Of a DNA stretch of 64,000 nucleotides, positions 21,170 through 31,497 are shown piece by piece. The stretch lies in assembly GCF_000016165.1 (NCBI RefSeq), contig NC_009253.1, positions 1,832,332-1,896,331 of the forward strand, read 5' to 3'. Each line of letters starts with the position of its first letter. Position 1 is the first letter of the stretch. A program made the translations under genes and the position numbers. Source of the stretch: Desulforamulus reducens MI-1. Its GTDB lineage: Bacteria; Bacillota; Desulfotomaculia; Desulfotomaculales; Desulfotomaculaceae. The notes below the pieces were generated by a model. That model did not search any database. It worked only from the letters and a program-made list of their open reading frames with translations, and had not been told where the DNA came from.

Positions 21170-22024
21170 TTGTACTTTACCAAAGTGCATGGTTTAGGAA
21201 ACGATTTTATCTTGGTAAATGCAGGGACTGGTCAGGGGTTTACGGATGACTGCAGCACACTGGCCAAAGAAGTCTGTGATCGCAAGTTTGGCATAGGTGC
21301 AGATGGGCTGGTGCTGCTATATGACTCCGGAGTAGCAGATGTAAGGATGAAAATAGTAAACTCCGATGGTAGTGAAGCAGAAATGTGCGGTAATGCCATT
21401 CGGTGTGTAGCTAAGTACTTGTATGATCATGGCATAATAAAAAAGGATGAAATTAAAGTTGAAACATTGGCGGGCATCATAGTGCCCCAAATTATTCAAC
21501 AAGAAGGCAGTGTAAAAGCTGTCAGGGTGGATATGGGGGAACCTAGGGTAGAAAGGGCTGAGATTCCAATGATTGGCCCGCCGGGGCAGGTTATTGGTGA
21601 AGAACTAGCTGTAAACGGTAAGGTATACTTGGTGACGGCTGTCTCAATGGGAAATCCCCATTGTATCATATTTGTGCCTGATCTGGAGGATATTTCTCTG
21701 ACCCAAGTTGGGCCTCAGATAGAAGTACATCCGGCCTTTCCCAAAAAAACCAATGTGGAGTTTGTTCAAGTCTTAGGTCCTAACGAAGTTCGCATGGTCG
21801 TTTGGGAGCGGGGGGCAGGCCCCACCATGGCTTGCGGAACCGGAGCTTGTGCGGTGGCAGTGGCAGGGGTATTAAATGGGTTTACAGAAAGAATGGTCAC
21901 TGTGCATTTGCCTGGTGGCTCCCTTATGATTGAATGGGCAGAGAACGGAAGAATTTATATGACTGGACCAGCCACGGAAGTCTTTAGCGGTGAATATACA
22001 GTATACAACCCGTCCCGGCGTTGA
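21170..22024 (+). CDS. dapF: Diaminopimelate epimerase
   Basis: 284 residues. It interconverts LL- and meso-diaminopimelate for lysine and peptidoglycan. The two catalytic Cys residues sit in [12 protein letters not shown] (near residue 75) and [10 protein letters not shown] (near residue 221). [10 protein letters not shown] is the family N-terminus. The start is TTG at 21170, seven bases after AAGGAGGT. First gene of a dapF-dapL-aminotransferase group. Confidence 0.95.
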
Positions 22025-22084
22025 AATACATTGGCTTAAATTGTTATACTTTGCACGAACTGCAACTTTGAAGGAGGCGTTATT

Positions 22085-23263
22085 GTGCGCTTTAAAGAAG
22101 CGAGGAGAATTAAAAATTTACCACCCTACCTTTTTGCTAGAATTGAACAGGTGATTGCTCAAAAAAAAGAAGAGGGTGTTGATGTCATTAGTCTAGGTAT
22201 CGGTGACCCTGATATGCCCACGCCGGAACATATAATTAAGGATGCAGAAAAGCAACTGTATGTTGCTGAAAACCACCAATATCCATCCTCGGTGGGAATG
22301 CTTTCCTATCGTAAATCTGTGGCGGATTTTTATGCAAGGCGTTTTGGGGTAGAGCTAGATCCTAAAACAGAAGTTGTTTCTTTGATTGGTTCCAAAGAAG
22401 GGATTGCCCATATATCCTGGTGTTATTTAGATCCTGGTGATGTTGTGCTGGTACCAGATCCGGGTTATCCCGTTTACAGCGGTGGTGCCATTTTGGCCGG
22501 CGCTGAACCTTATTACATGCCCCTGACGGCGGATAAGGGATTTTTGCCAGACCTCAACGCCATTCCGGAGGATGTTGCCAGAAAGGCCAAAATGATGTTT
22601 ATCAATTATCCAAATAATCCTACCGGTGCTGTTGCTGACGAGGCCTTTTACATAGAGGTAATCGCATTTGCCAGAAAATATGAAATCTTGGTTTGTCATG
22701 ATAATGCCTACTCGGAGGTTTCTTACGAAGGTTATAAGCCCCTTTCCTTTCTAGAGATTCCCGGGGCCAAAGAAGTGGGCATAGAGTTTAGTTCTGTTTC
22801 CAAAGCCTACAATATGACTGGTTGGCGCATTGGGTGGGCTGTGGGTAACCCGGCGGTAATAGAGGCTTTGGGCCGGTTTAAAACCAATATTGACTCAGGT
22901 CAGTTTCAGGCAATTCAATACGCTGCTATGGCTGGATTAAACGGCCCCCAGGAAATTGTGGCGACCAATAATGAAATATACCGTGAGCGTAGGGACATTG
23001 TTGTGGATGGGCTAAATGCCATGGGCTGGAGTCTAGAAAAACCCAAAGCGACTTTTTACATTTGGGCGCCGGTTCCTAAAGGATTTACTTCGGCCTCCTT
23101 TGCAGAGTATGTTATCGAAAGGGCCGGTGTAGTCATAACACCTGGCAATGGTTACGGGGAACAGGGAGAAGGATATTTCCGTATATCCATTACAATACCC
23201 AAGGAACGTATTGCTGAAGCGCTAGAACGTATGAAAAATAATATTGGCAAGGTTGAATTTTAA
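22085..23263 (+). CDS. dapL: LL-diaminopimelate aminotransferase
   Basis: 392 residues. It converts tetrahydrodipicolinate directly to LL-DAP, bypassing the succinylase or acetylase routes. PLP fold type I aminotransferase: [16 protein letters not shown] at the N-terminus, [10 protein letters not shown] near residue 177, and the PLP lysine in [16 protein letters not shown] (near residue 240). The N-terminal [16 protein letters not shown] is typical of DapL rather than general aspartate aminotransferases. GTG start after GGAGGCG. Adjacent to dapF, whose substrate it makes. Confidence 0.93.
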   Translation: MRFKEARRIKNLPPYLFARIEQVIAQKKEEGVDVISLGIGDPDMPTPEHIIKDAEKQLYVAENHQYPSSVGMLSYRKSVADFYARRFGVELDPKTEVVSLIGSKEGIAHISWCYLDPGDVVLVPDPGYPVYSGGAILAGAEPYYMPLTADKGFLPDLNAIPEDVARKAKMMFINYPNNPTGAVADEAFYIEVIAFARKYEILVCHDNAYSEVSYEGYKPLSFLEIPGAKEVGIEFSSVSKAYNMTGWRIGWAVGNPAVIEALGRFKTNIDSGQFQAIQYAAMAGLNGPQEIVATNNEIYRERRDIVVDGLNAMGWSLEKPKATFYIWAPVPKGFTSASFAEYVIERAGVVITPGNGYGEQGEGYFRISITIPKERIAEALERMKNNIGKVEF

Positions 23264-23307
23264 AAATAGATTTGCCAAATTAAAATTGAAAAGTGGGAGA
23301 GAATAAT

Positions 23308-24501
23308 ATGAAATTGTCACAACGAGCTTTGGGAATTAGCCCTTCACCTACCCTGGCCATTGACAGCAAAGCCAAACAAATGAAAGCAAATGGCATTAAA
23401 GTGATAAGTTTTGGTGTTGGCGAACCGGATTTTGACACACCGGAAAACATAAAAGAAGCTGGTATAGAGGCCATTAAGGCTGGCGAAACCCGTTATACAC
23501 CTGCGGGAGGAACACTGAAACTAAAACAAGCCATTGTAGACAAGTTTCTCGGGGAAAACGGCCTAGAATACCAGACAAACCAGATAGCTGTATCCGTAGG
23601 TGCAAAACATTCGCTATATAATGCCTTTCAAGTCCTATGCGAGCCTGGGGATGAAGTGATTTTACCTGCTCCCTACTGGGTTAGTTACATCGAACAAATT
23701 AAGTTGTCTGGGGCCCAAGCGGTTATTGTACAGGCTCGGCAGGATAATGATTTTAAGTTAACACCACAAGAATTGGAACAGGCCATAACTCCTCGCACGA
23801 GGGTTCTCTTATTGAACAGCCCCAGCAACCCCACTGGTTCTGTTTATACTCGGGAAGAACTGGCGGCTTTAGGAGAAGTAATACTTAAACATCAGATTAC
23901 GGTTATTTCCGATGAGATATATGAAAAACTACTCTATGATGGTATGGGGCATGTGAGCATTGCCTCCATCAGCCCTGAATTAAAGGAAAGTACGATTATT
24001 GTCAATGGGGTATCCAAGGCCTACGCCATGACTGGCTGGCGAATTGGTTATGTTGCTGCTCCGGCACCGGTGGCTAAAGCCATCAGTGATTTACAATCGC
24101 ATTCAACTTCGAACCCCACTTCCATAGCTCAGGCTGCCAGTGTGGCTGCACTTAATGGGCCCCAGGATGCTGTGTATGCTATGGTTGAAGAGTTTGAGAA
24201 ACGTCGTAATTATATGTTGGAACGGGTGTCTGCGCTGCCTGGTATCACCTGTCCCAAACCAAATGGCGCCTTCTACCTTTATCCCAATGTAAGTGCGTAT
24301 TTTGGTAAGAGTTATCAAGGAAAGCTAGTAAACAATGCCACTGATTTGGCCAACCTTTGGTTAGAGGAAGTCCAAGTGGCAGCAGTTCCTGGAATTGCCT
24401 TTGGTTGTGATGATAATATTCGCCTATCCTATGCAACATCCATGGAAAATATAAAAGAGGGCTTAGATAGGATTGAAAAATTCTTAGCTGAGTTACAATA
24501 A
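23308..24501 (+). CDS. Aspartate aminotransferase family (class I, PLP)
   Basis: 397 residues. Type Ib aspartate aminotransferase pattern: ISFGVGEPDFDTPENI, LNSPSNPTGSVYT near residue 171, and the PLP lysine in VNGVSKAYAMTGWRIGY (near residue 239). It probably interconverts aspartate and oxaloacetate, feeding the DAP and pyrimidine pathways; prephenate transamination is an alternative within this subfamily. GGGAGA precedes the ATG at 23308. Last gene of the dap group, followed by a strong terminator. Confidence 0.88.
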   Translation: MKLSQRALGISPSPTLAIDSKAKQMKANGIKVISFGVGEPDFDTPENIKEAGIEAIKAGETRYTPAGGTLKLKQAIVDKFLGENGLEYQTNQIAVSVGAKHSLYNAFQVLCEPGDEVILPAPYWVSYIEQIKLSGAQAVIVQARQDNDFKLTPQELEQAITPRTRVLLLNSPSNPTGSVYTREELAALGEVILKHQITVISDEIYEKLLYDGMGHVSIASISPELKESTIIVNGVSKAYAMTGWRIGYVAAPAPVAKAISDLQSHSTSNPTSIAQAASVAALNGPQDAVYAMVEEFEKRRNYMLERVSALPGITCPKPNGAFYLYPNVSAYFGKSYQGKLVNNATDLANLWLEEVQVAAVPGIAFGCDDNIRLSYATSMENIKEGLDRIEKFLAELQ

Positions 24502-24543
24502 TCCAATTCTGGCATACCCCTTAAATAGTGTATTTTTAAATTG

Positions 24544-24580
24544 ACCCGGGCAAATTATAAGTAACTTTGCCCGGGTTTTT
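24544..24580 (+). terminator. Terminator of the dapF-dapL-aminotransferase group
   Basis: ACCCGGGCAAA and TTTGCCCGGGT form a perfect 11-base-pair stem with an 11-base loop, followed by a T run. Confidence 0.93.
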
Positions 24581-24631
24581 CTATTTAAATTAAACCTTTG
24601 CCTAGCATTAAAAAGAAACGGGGGTATTATT

Positions 24632-25336
24632 TTGCTGGATCAACAACAAATAGAATGTTATAAAAACAAGCTATTGAATATGAGAGAACATATGCTGGAC
24701 CGGATTGAGGGAATGAATGAAGGTGGGATGGGGGAGTCCATGTCAGATTCCTTTGGAGAATTATCTACCTATGATAATCACCCCGGTGACGTGGCTACGG
24801 AAATGTTTGAAAGGGGGAAGGACTTCGCATTGCGGGAAGATGCCATAACCACCCTAGGAGCCATCGATGATGCTTTGGATAAAATGGAAGAGGGCATGTA
24901 CGGTATATGTGAAGTGTGTCATCAAGAAATTTCCCAGGATAGATTAGAAGCAATACCCTACACCACTCAGTGCATTGATTGTAAATCCAGGGATGAACAC
25001 CTGCCGAAATCCCATGAAAGAAGTGCCGAAGAGGATGTGCTAAAAAATCCCTTTAGTCGTTCCTGGAAGGATCATGAAGATTATAATGGTTTTGACGGTG
25101 AGGATGCTTGGGAAACGGTGGCCAGATGGAACGAACATGCAGACCGATCTCAGGCAGGTTCCTATTACGGAGACGAAGAAATGATTGTTGAAGAGCACCA
25201 GGAAACCTTCGAAGATCCTGACAGTATACCCTACGAAATTGGGGAAGATGGGGTTATTTATGAATCCTTTAGGGGCAGGGATGATGATAGTTCACCAAAC
25301 GAAAGAATTAACATAGGTTTTAATGAATATAAATAG
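24632..25336 (+). CDS. TraR/DksA-type zinc finger protein, YteA family
   Basis: 234 residues. Helical N-terminus (about 1-90) with the conserved DNHPGDVATEMFER segment of YteA-type proteins. A C4 zinc finger follows: CEVC near residue 93 and CIDC near residue 116. The C-terminus is acidic and family-specific. Bacillus YteA is a sporulation-associated protein of unknown function; relatives such as DksA bind RNA polymerase. TTG start at 24632 after GGGGG. Monocistronic, between a terminator and the structured gap before yicC. Confidence 0.85.
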   Translation: MLDQQQIECYKNKLLNMREHMLDRIEGMNEGGMGESMSDSFGELSTYDNHPGDVATEMFERGKDFALREDAITTLGAIDDALDKMEEGMYGICEVCHQEISQDRLEAIPYTTQCIDCKSRDEHLPKSHERSAEEDVLKNPFSRSWKDHEDYNGFDGEDAWETVARWNEHADRSQAGSYYGDEEMIVEEHQETFEDPDSIPYEIGEDGVIYESFRGRDDDSSPNERINIGFNEYK

Positions 25337-25368
25337 TAGATAATTTTCACAATTAAAATTCTATTTTT

Positions 25369-25422
25369 GGGCCAGACCGGGTATAACTATGAAAAACAAG
25401 GTTATTCAACGGGTACTGGCCC
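25369..25422 (+). other. Nested inverted repeat upstream of yicC
   Basis: GGGCCAG (25369-25375) pairs with CTGGCCC (25416-25422). Inside, ATAAC and GTTAT (about 25383-25405) can form an inner stem. No T run follows, so it is not a simple terminator. It lies 110 bases before the yicC-remA-gmk operon and may be a leader structure or the processed 3' end of yteA mRNA. Confidence 0.4.
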
Positions 25423-25532
25423 TATTGCTTTAAATTACTTGTTTTTATGCATAATTTAAAGGATAATCTAAATTTAGGTAGAAAATATTATTATCATATT
25501 CAGAAGCGCTATAAAACATAGGTGGTGGGAAA

Positions 25533-26411
25533 TTGATTAAAAGCATGACAGGATATGGCCGAGGCGAAGCTTCCGCAGAGGGGAGAAGGTTTACGGTAGA
25601 ACTTAAATCTGTAAACAATCGGTTTTGCGAGGTTATTCTTCGCCAGCCTAGGTCGTTATCTCCTGTGGAGGATAGGATAAAACGAACTATACAGGGAAAA
25701 GTTACACGGGGCCGCGTAGATGGGTATATTTCCATAGAAGAAACAGGAGAAATCACACCTTCGGTAAAAGTTGACAAAGCATTGGCTGTGGCGTATCATA
25801 ATGCAATGGAAGAATTGGCTGAATCTTTGTCCATGGCTGAGAAAATCTCCATAAAAGATCTGATATCGCTACCCAATGTAATCTCCCTTGAACAACCTGA
25901 AGAGAACATCGAACAATGGTACCCTGCTATCAAAGAAGCCACTAACCAAGCCCTAAACGGGTTGTTAACCATGCGACAGACTGAGGGAGAACGCCTAAAA
26001 ATAGATATTTCCAGTAGGGCGACGGTTATTCAACAACTTACTGTACAAATATCGGAAAGAGCCCCTTTGGTCATACAAGAATACCGCGACAAACTATCGC
26101 AAAGATTAGCTGAATGGTTGGAGAATGGTATTATAGAAGAAGCTCGTTTAGCCGCAGAAGTGGCAGTGTTTGCAGATCGGGCAGATATATCCGAGGAAAT
26201 TGTAAGATTGAACAGCCATTTAGTACAACTGTCACAGATACTTTCGGAAGGCGGTCCTGTTGGCAGGAAACTGGATTTTTTGGTTCAAGAGATGAATCGG
26301 GAAATTAACACCATAGGATCAAAGGCCAATGACTTAGTCATTACCAATGCTGTAGTGAATGCTAAAAGTGAGTTAGAAAAAATTAGAGAACAAGTTCAAA
26401 ATATAGAATAA
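25533..26411 (+). CDS. YicC/YloC family endoribonuclease
   Basis: 292 residues. The N-terminal MIKSMTGYGRGE and the C-terminal DUF1732 segment (LDFLVQEMNREINTIGSK) define the family. Escherichia coli YicC is an endoribonuclease involved in small RNA turnover. It starts at TTG 25533 after GGTGGTGGG. It heads the conserved yicC-remA-gmk-rpoZ-coaBC-priA gene string. Confidence 0.9.
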   Translation: MIKSMTGYGRGEASAEGRRFTVELKSVNNRFCEVILRQPRSLSPVEDRIKRTIQGKVTRGRVDGYISIEETGEITPSVKVDKALAVAYHNAMEELAESLSMAEKISIKDLISLPNVISLEQPEENIEQWYPAIKEATNQALNGLLTMRQTEGERLKIDISSRATVIQQLTVQISERAPLVIQEYRDKLSQRLAEWLENGIIEEARLAAEVAVFADRADISEEIVRLNSHLVQLSQILSEGGPVGRKLDFLVQEMNREINTIGSKANDLVITNAVVNAKSELEKIREQVQNIE

Positions 26412-26429
26412 TATTAGGGGGAACAGAAC

Positions 26430-26702
26430 ATGGATATAAAGCTTATTAATATTGGCTTTGGCAATATTGTTTCGGCCAACCGCATTATTGCCATAGTTAG
26501 CCCCGAATCCGCTCCTATCAAACGTATTATTACTGAAGCCAGAGACAGGGGAATGCTGATAGATGCCACTTATGGACGTCGTACTAGGGCGGTAATTATT
26601 ACCGATAGTGACCATGTTATACTATCTGCTGTTCAGCCTGAAACCGTAGCAAACCGCCTGGTAAGTAAAGAAGCTGCTCAGGTTGACGAACCTACGGACT
26701 AG
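26430..26702 (+). CDS. remA: RemA extracellular matrix regulator family
   Basis: 90 residues. [20 protein letters not shown] and [20 protein letters not shown] match RemA (DUF370). In Bacillus subtilis RemA forms rings and activates biofilm-matrix and osmoprotection genes by binding DNA. AGGGGGAACA precedes the ATG. It is conserved between yicC and gmk in many Firmicutes, as here. Confidence 0.93.
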   Translation: MDIKLINIGFGNIVSANRIIAIVSPESAPIKRIITEARDRGMLIDATYGRRTRAVIITDSDHVILSAVQPETVANRLVSKEAAQVDEPTD

Positions 26703-26712
26703 GTGAGAAAAG

Positions 26713-27315
26713 ATGACCAGGCAAGGACTACTAATCGTCATTTCAGGACCTTCAGGTGCGGGGAAAGGTACCATATGCCAGGGTTTGCTCAAGAAGAATA
26801 AAGATCTTTGCCTCTCTGTTTCCTGTACAACTAGGCCAGTTAGACCCGGAGAAGTTGACGGAGTCAATTACTTCTTTGTCAGTAAAGAAGCCTTTGAAAA
26901 GATGATTTCTGAAAATGAACTATTAGAGTATGCAAGGGTTTATGATAATTATTATGGAACTCCGTTAAATTTTGTTGAAGAAAAGCTGTCAACGGGCCAG
27001 GATGTGATTTTGGAGATTGATATTCAGGGTGCATTGCAGATAAAACAAAAATACCCCAAAGGGGTATTGATTTTTGTCGTACCACCTAGTTTATCTCTTT
27101 TACAGGAAAGGTTGACAAAAAGGGGTACGGATTCGGCAGAAAGTATTAACAAACGATTACAGTGTGTATGTGATGAATTAAAGAATACCCAACGCTATGA
27201 TTATTTGGTTGTCAATGATATTGTTGATAATGCTGTTGCACAAGTTGAATCAATTATTAATGCAGAGAGATGTCGACCTGCAAACTTTGATATCAAAAAG
27301 TTCTTAGATTGTTAA
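26713..27315 (+). CDS. gmk: Guanylate kinase
   Basis: 200 residues. It phosphorylates GMP to GDP. The P-loop is SGPSGAGKGT near residue 9. The GMP-binding region TTRPVRPGEVDGVNYFFVS is near residue 39. It starts 10 bases after remA and precedes rpoZ, an almost universal arrangement. Confidence 0.96.
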   Translation: MTRQGLLIVISGPSGAGKGTICQGLLKKNKDLCLSVSCTTRPVRPGEVDGVNYFFVSKEAFEKMISENELLEYARVYDNYYGTPLNFVEEKLSTGQDVILEIDIQGALQIKQKYPKGVLIFVVPPSLSLLQERLTKRGTDSAESINKRLQCVCDELKNTQRYDYLVVNDIVDNAVAQVESIINAERCRPANFDIKKFLDC

Positions 27316-27341
27316 AAATTTGATTGGTGGGGGTAATAACC

Positions 27342-27551
27342 ATGATGAATAGACCTTCGCTGGACCAACTAATGACCAGGGTGGATAGCCGTTATACCCT
27401 GGTTGTTGCTGCCGCTAAAAGGGCTCGTTTCCTGACAGAAGATGAAATGAAAACAAACACACCCTTACATGCTAAGCCAGTCACGTTGGCCCTAGAAGAA
27501 ATTTCCGATGGAGACGTAACATACCGCCGCATACGTGGTGGTCAAAAGTAA
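27342..27551 (+). CDS. rpoZ: RNA polymerase omega subunit
   Basis: 69 residues. RPSLDQLMTRVDSRYTLVVA and AAKRARFL match the conserved N-terminal part of omega, which helps fold and assemble the beta' subunit. The ATG at 27342 follows GGTGGGGG; upstream in-frame codons overlap the ribosome site. It follows gmk, as in most bacteria. Confidence 0.94.
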   Translation: MMNRPSLDQLMTRVDSRYTLVVAAAKRARFLTEDEMKTNTPLHAKPVTLALEEISDGDVTYRRIRGGQK

Positions 27552-27569
27552 CGGACGGAGGTGCTCATC

Positions 27570-28781
27570 TTGCAGGCAGGAAAAAGAATTACTATAGGGA
27601 TTACCGGGGGGATTGCAGCCTATAAAACAACCGAACTGGTAAGTTCTCTGGTAAAAGCCGGGTCGGATGTTCGGGTTACCATGACCTCGTCAGCCTGTGA
27701 ATTCATCACACCTCTTACCTTTGAAGTGCTAACTGGAAATACTGTGCACACAGACCTCTTTGAAAGAGAAGCCGACGGTGGTGTGCTGCATATTGAATTG
27801 GCCCAAAAAACTGATTTGCTGGTAATTGTTCCGGCAACGGCAAACATTATTGGCAAGACAGCTAATGGTATAGCAGATGACCTGGTATCCACGCTTATCA
27901 TGGCAGCGACATGTCCAGTTCTTTTTTGTCCGGCCATGAATGTGAACATGTATAATAATCCCATTGTCCAGTCTAACATAAGTAAGCTTAAAGATATGGG
28001 CTATTACTTTGTAGAACCGGCAGAAGGCCGTTTGGCCTGTGGTACAACGGGCAGGGGACGTTTGGCAGATATTTCTGCCATATTACATAGTATTAACCAA
28101 AGGTTAACCCCCCAGGATATGGTGGGGTTAACGGTACTTGTCACCGCAGGTCCAACCAGAGAACCACTGGACCCGGTCCGTTATCTCACGAACCGTAGTT
28201 CAGGTAAAATGGGCTATGCCCTGGCAAGAATGGCTGCCCTAAGGGGTGCTAGAGTAGTATTAGTCAGTGGGCCTACCCATTTAGAGCCTCCGACCCCAGT
28301 TGAAACCATACAAGTAGAAACTGCGGCTGAGATGCATGATGCTGTTATAAGATATGCCCACAGCGCCGACCTTATTATTAAGGCTGCGGCGGTATCGGAT
28401 TATCGCCCAGAGTCAATTAGTACACAAAAAATAAAGAAACAGGCAGAGAACCTTGTGATACCCCTTCAGAAAAACCCAGATATATTAGCTGAACTGGGAC
28501 GCCGGAAGGGGCAACAGCAAATCCTGGTAGGATTTGCTGCAGAGACCCATGATTTGGACCGATATGCTCGGAACAAATTGTCTTCCAAGAATCTTGATCT
28601 ATTGGTTGCTAACGATGTTACACTGCCAGGCGCTGGTTTTGATTGTAACACGAACATAGTGCGAATATTTGCCGCCGACGGATCAGTCGAGGCTTTGCCC
28701 CAAATGGATAAAAATAAAGTTGCCAGTGAGATATTGCATCGCACAATTAAATTATTGAGGACCCACCGGGGAGGACGTTAG
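27570..28781 (+). CDS. coaBC: Bifunctional phosphopantothenoylcysteine decarboxylase / synthetase
   Basis: 403 residues. The CoaC half (about 1-185) is a flavoprotein with ITGGIAAYKTTEL, the PAMNVNMYNNP loop and ACGTTGRGRLAD. The CoaB half has VTAGPTREPLDPVRYLTN, AAAVSDYRPE and KNPDILAELG. It makes 4'-phosphopantetheine for coenzyme A. The TTG at 27570 is eight bases after GGAGG; a GTG at 27561 lies inside that ribosome site and is rejected. Confidence 0.95.
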   Translation: MQAGKRITIGITGGIAAYKTTELVSSLVKAGSDVRVTMTSSACEFITPLTFEVLTGNTVHTDLFEREADGGVLHIELAQKTDLLVIVPATANIIGKTANGIADDLVSTLIMAATCPVLFCPAMNVNMYNNPIVQSNISKLKDMGYYFVEPAEGRLACGTTGRGRLADISAILHSINQRLTPQDMVGLTVLVTAGPTREPLDPVRYLTNRSSGKMGYALARMAALRGARVVLVSGPTHLEPPTPVETIQVETAAEMHDAVIRYAHSADLIIKAAAVSDYRPESISTQKIKKQAENLVIPLQKNPDILAELGRRKGQQQILVGFAAETHDLDRYARNKLSSKNLDLLVANDVTLPGAGFDCNTNIVRIFAADGSVEALPQMDKNKVASEILHRTIKLLRTHRGGR

Positions 28782-28782
28782 G

Positions 28783-30981
28783 ATGCTTTATGCTGAAGTG
28801 GTTGTGCCGGTGCCGGTTCGGTCTATATATCAAACCTTTCATTATTGGGTGCCGGAGGCCCTGCAGAGTGAACTGCTAAAGTTCAGCCGGGTCGAGGTAC
28901 CCTTTTCTGGTAGGTTGATTCAAGGTTTTGTCATTGGTTTTGGCGAACCCCCTCGGCTAGCAAAGATAAAAAGCATCAAAGGTATTGTTGAAAAAAAACC
29001 GTTCTTGGATGAAGAACTCTTCAAAACAGCACAGTGGATGTCACAGCGTTACCTCTGTGGTTTAGGTGACGCTCTTCATTGTATTGCTGGATCATCTGTG
29101 CCCAGTAGGAAAGATGAAAAATATAGCAAGGGACTTTTTGCTACTGTTAATAATAGTGACCAGGCGGGTCTGGTAAGAGCCCCCAAACAAAAACTGGCCC
29201 TAGAGGTGGCTCTTGCGAAACCCGGTTTAAACAAAATGGAGTTAGCCACTGCATCAAGTACCTCAGTAGCCGTTATCAATGCGTTAATTGAGAAGGGTTT
29301 ATTAAAGGAAAAATTTCTACAAATCAAGGAAGATATTAGCTTCCACGGCAAATTACCGCAGTTAACCAAGGAACAGTCCTTTGCTGTGGGGGAGATTTGC
29401 CAGGCATTGACAGCAGAAAAACCATCGGCCTGGCTATTGCATGGTGTTACGGGCAGTGGTAAAACAGAAATATATCTTAGAATCATACAGGATGTCTTAA
29501 AAATAAACCGTCAGGCCATTGTCTTGGTGCCGGAAATAGCGCTGACTCCTCAAATGGTTCATAGGTTTAAAACTCGTTATGGGAACCAAGTGGCTTTATT
29601 ACATAGTGGCCTATCCCAGGGGGAAAGATATGCCGAAAAGGTGCGTATTCGATCTGGCACAGCAAAGGTTGTACTGGGAACTCGTTCAGCTGTTTTTGCC
29701 CCCACACCGAATCTTGGTGTAATTATCATTGATGAGGAACATGAGTCCTCCTATAAGCAGGATGAGAACCCAAAATATCACGCCAGGGAAGTGGCATTAC
29801 AAAGGGCTGCTCAGTATAAGTCGGTAGTTGTTTTGGGAAGTGCAACACCAGCCCTGGAGAGTTTTTGCAGGGCACGTCAAGGAGGACCTTACAAACTCCT
29901 TCGTCTTACCCAACGGGTTGACCATAGAGAACTTCCCCAAGTTCACATCGTTGATTTGCGTGAAGAGTTGGCCAGAGGGAATACAGGAATCTTTAGTAAT
30001 ACATTAAAGAAAGCCCTTAGCAAAAGGATAGAAAAAAAAGAAAAAAGTATTCTGTTTTTAAATCGACGGGGCTATGCCACGGTGGTGGTGTGCCGCCAGT
30101 GTGGTCAGGTTATAAAATGCCCCCGTTGTGATATATCTTTAACACTCCATACCAATGGTTTGCTGAGGTGCCATTATTGCGGTTATGGCACTGGGGCCCC
30201 TAAGAAATGTCCCCAATGTGCCAGCACTGCTATACGAAGCTTTGGTTTGGGAACCCAGAGGGTAGAAGAAGAAGTAAAGCAGTTATTTCCTGATGTGCCC
30301 GTGCTGAGAATGGATGCGGACACCACAACCCGCAAAGGGTCCCATCAGAAATTGCTTGATCAATTTATTCAGGGAAATGCTTCGGTGTTAATTGGCACTC
30401 AAATGATTGCCAAGGGATTAGATATACCGGCAGTAACCCTAGTAGGGGTGGTCAATGCAGACACCACCCTTCATATGCCGGATTTTCGGGCAGCAGAGCG
30501 AACATTTCAGTTATTAACCCAGGTTGCTGGTCGTGCGGGTCGGGGTGAAACAGAGGGAGAAGTTATTATCCAAACCTATGATCCGGAGCATTTTAGTATT
30601 TTAAATGCTCAGCAACATGATTATATTAATTTTTATCAAAAAGAAATGACAACTAGAAAAGTTTTACGCTATCCCCCCTTTAGTTACATTATTCGTATTC
30701 TGTTTTCTGGACTTAATGAAGGGGATGTTATCAGTGCGGCCCAGAGTTGGCAGGAACGATTAACTGTCATTGCAAAAAAAGTTGGTAACGTAGATATTGA
30801 GGTTCTAGGCCCTGCACCAGCAGGCATACCTAGAATCAAAGACCGCTATAGGTGGCAGTTGATCCTAAGGGGTTCAGTGAGCCGTGATATTAGAAAAATT
30901 GCTGCTCTCGTCTTGGAACAGGCGGGTATACGTTTTAAACAAGTTTCTGTTAGTATTGATGTTGATCCGTTAACATTATAA
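28783..30981 (+). CDS. priA: Primosomal protein N' (replication-restart helicase)
   Basis: 732 residues. It reloads the replisome at stalled forks. An N-terminal DNA-binding domain is followed by Walker A HGVTGSGKTEIY near residue 219 and a DEEH box, IIDEEHESSY, near residue 317. An eight-Cys zinc region (CRQCGQVIKCPRC, then CHYC and CPQC) lies near 435-480, then helicase motifs VAGRAGRG. GGAGGA precedes the ATG. It starts one base after coaBC. Confidence 0.96.
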   Translation: MLYAEVVVPVPVRSIYQTFHYWVPEALQSELLKFSRVEVPFSGRLIQGFVIGFGEPPRLAKIKSIKGIVEKKPFLDEELFKTAQWMSQRYLCGLGDALHCIAGSSVPSRKDEKYSKGLFATVNNSDQAGLVRAPKQKLALEVALAKPGLNKMELATASSTSVAVINALIEKGLLKEKFLQIKEDISFHGKLPQLTKEQSFAVGEICQALTAEKPSAWLLHGVTGSGKTEIYLRIIQDVLKINRQAIVLVPEIALTPQMVHRFKTRYGNQVALLHSGLSQGERYAEKVRIRSGTAKVVLGTRSAVFAPTPNLGVIIIDEEHESSYKQDENPKYHAREVALQRAAQYKSVVVLGSATPALESFCRARQGGPYKLLRLTQRVDHRELPQVHIVDLREELARGNTGIFSNTLKKALSKRIEKKEKSILFLNRRGYATVVVCRQCGQVIKCPRCDISLTLHTNGLLRCHYCGYGTGAPKKCPQCASTAIRSFGLGTQRVEEEVKQLFPDVPVLRMDADTTTRKGSHQKLLDQFIQGNASVLIGTQMIAKGLDIPAVTLVGVVNADTTLHMPDFRAAERTFQLLTQVAGRAGRGETEGEVIIQTYDPEHFSILNAQQHDYINFYQKEMTTRKVLRYPPFSYIIRILFSGLNEGDVISAAQSWQERLTVIAKKVGNVDIEVLGPAPAGIPRIKDRYRWQLILRGSVSRDIRKIAALVLEQAGIRFKQVSVSIDVDPLTL

Positions 30982-31024
30982 ATAGATCATAATTACCTTT
31001 ACTTAGAGACAGGGGGACACTGGT

Positions 31025-31483
31025 ATGGCAATATATAAAATTGTGGAAATCGGTGATGAAATCCTACGTGAGAAAGCAAAACCAGTAAAAGAGGTTACTC
31101 CAAACATTCATAAATTACTGGATAATATGGCAGATACCATGTATGAGGCCAATGGGGTTGGCTTAGCTGCACCTCAAATTGGTGTTTCCAAACGGGTTAT
31201 TGTTGTGGACATTGGTGAAGGTCTGATAGAATTGATAAATCCTGAAATAGTAGAGGTGTCAGGACATACCGTGACAGACACCGAGGGTTGTCTTTCTGTT
31301 CCTAATATGATTGGAGAAGTATCCAGAGCGGATAAGCTTGTAGTAAAAGGACTAAACCGTAAGGGTGAAGAAGTTTTGTATCGTGCCAAGGATTTTTTGG
31401 CCCGGGCATTTCAGCATGAAATTGATCACCTAGAAGGAATTATCTTTGTGGATAAAGCCAGTAATCTCCGAAAAGTTGAATAG
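31025..31483 (+). CDS. def: Peptide deformylase
   Basis: 152 residues. It removes the N-formyl group from nascent proteins. The three family motifs are present: [10 protein letters not shown] (near 44), EGCLSVP with the metal Cys (near 88) and QHEIDHLEG with the metal His pair (near 130). Metal is Fe2+ or Zn2+. It precedes fmt, its functional partner. Confidence 0.96.
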   Translation: MAIYKIVEIGDEILREKAKPVKEVTPNIHKLLDNMADTMYEANGVGLAAPQIGVSKRVIVVDIGEGLIELINPEIVEVSGHTVTDTEGCLSVPNMIGEVSRADKLVVKGLNRKGEEVLYRAKDFLARAFQHEIDHLEGIIFVDKASNLRKVE

Positions 31484-31497
31484 TTAGGAGTAGAAAA

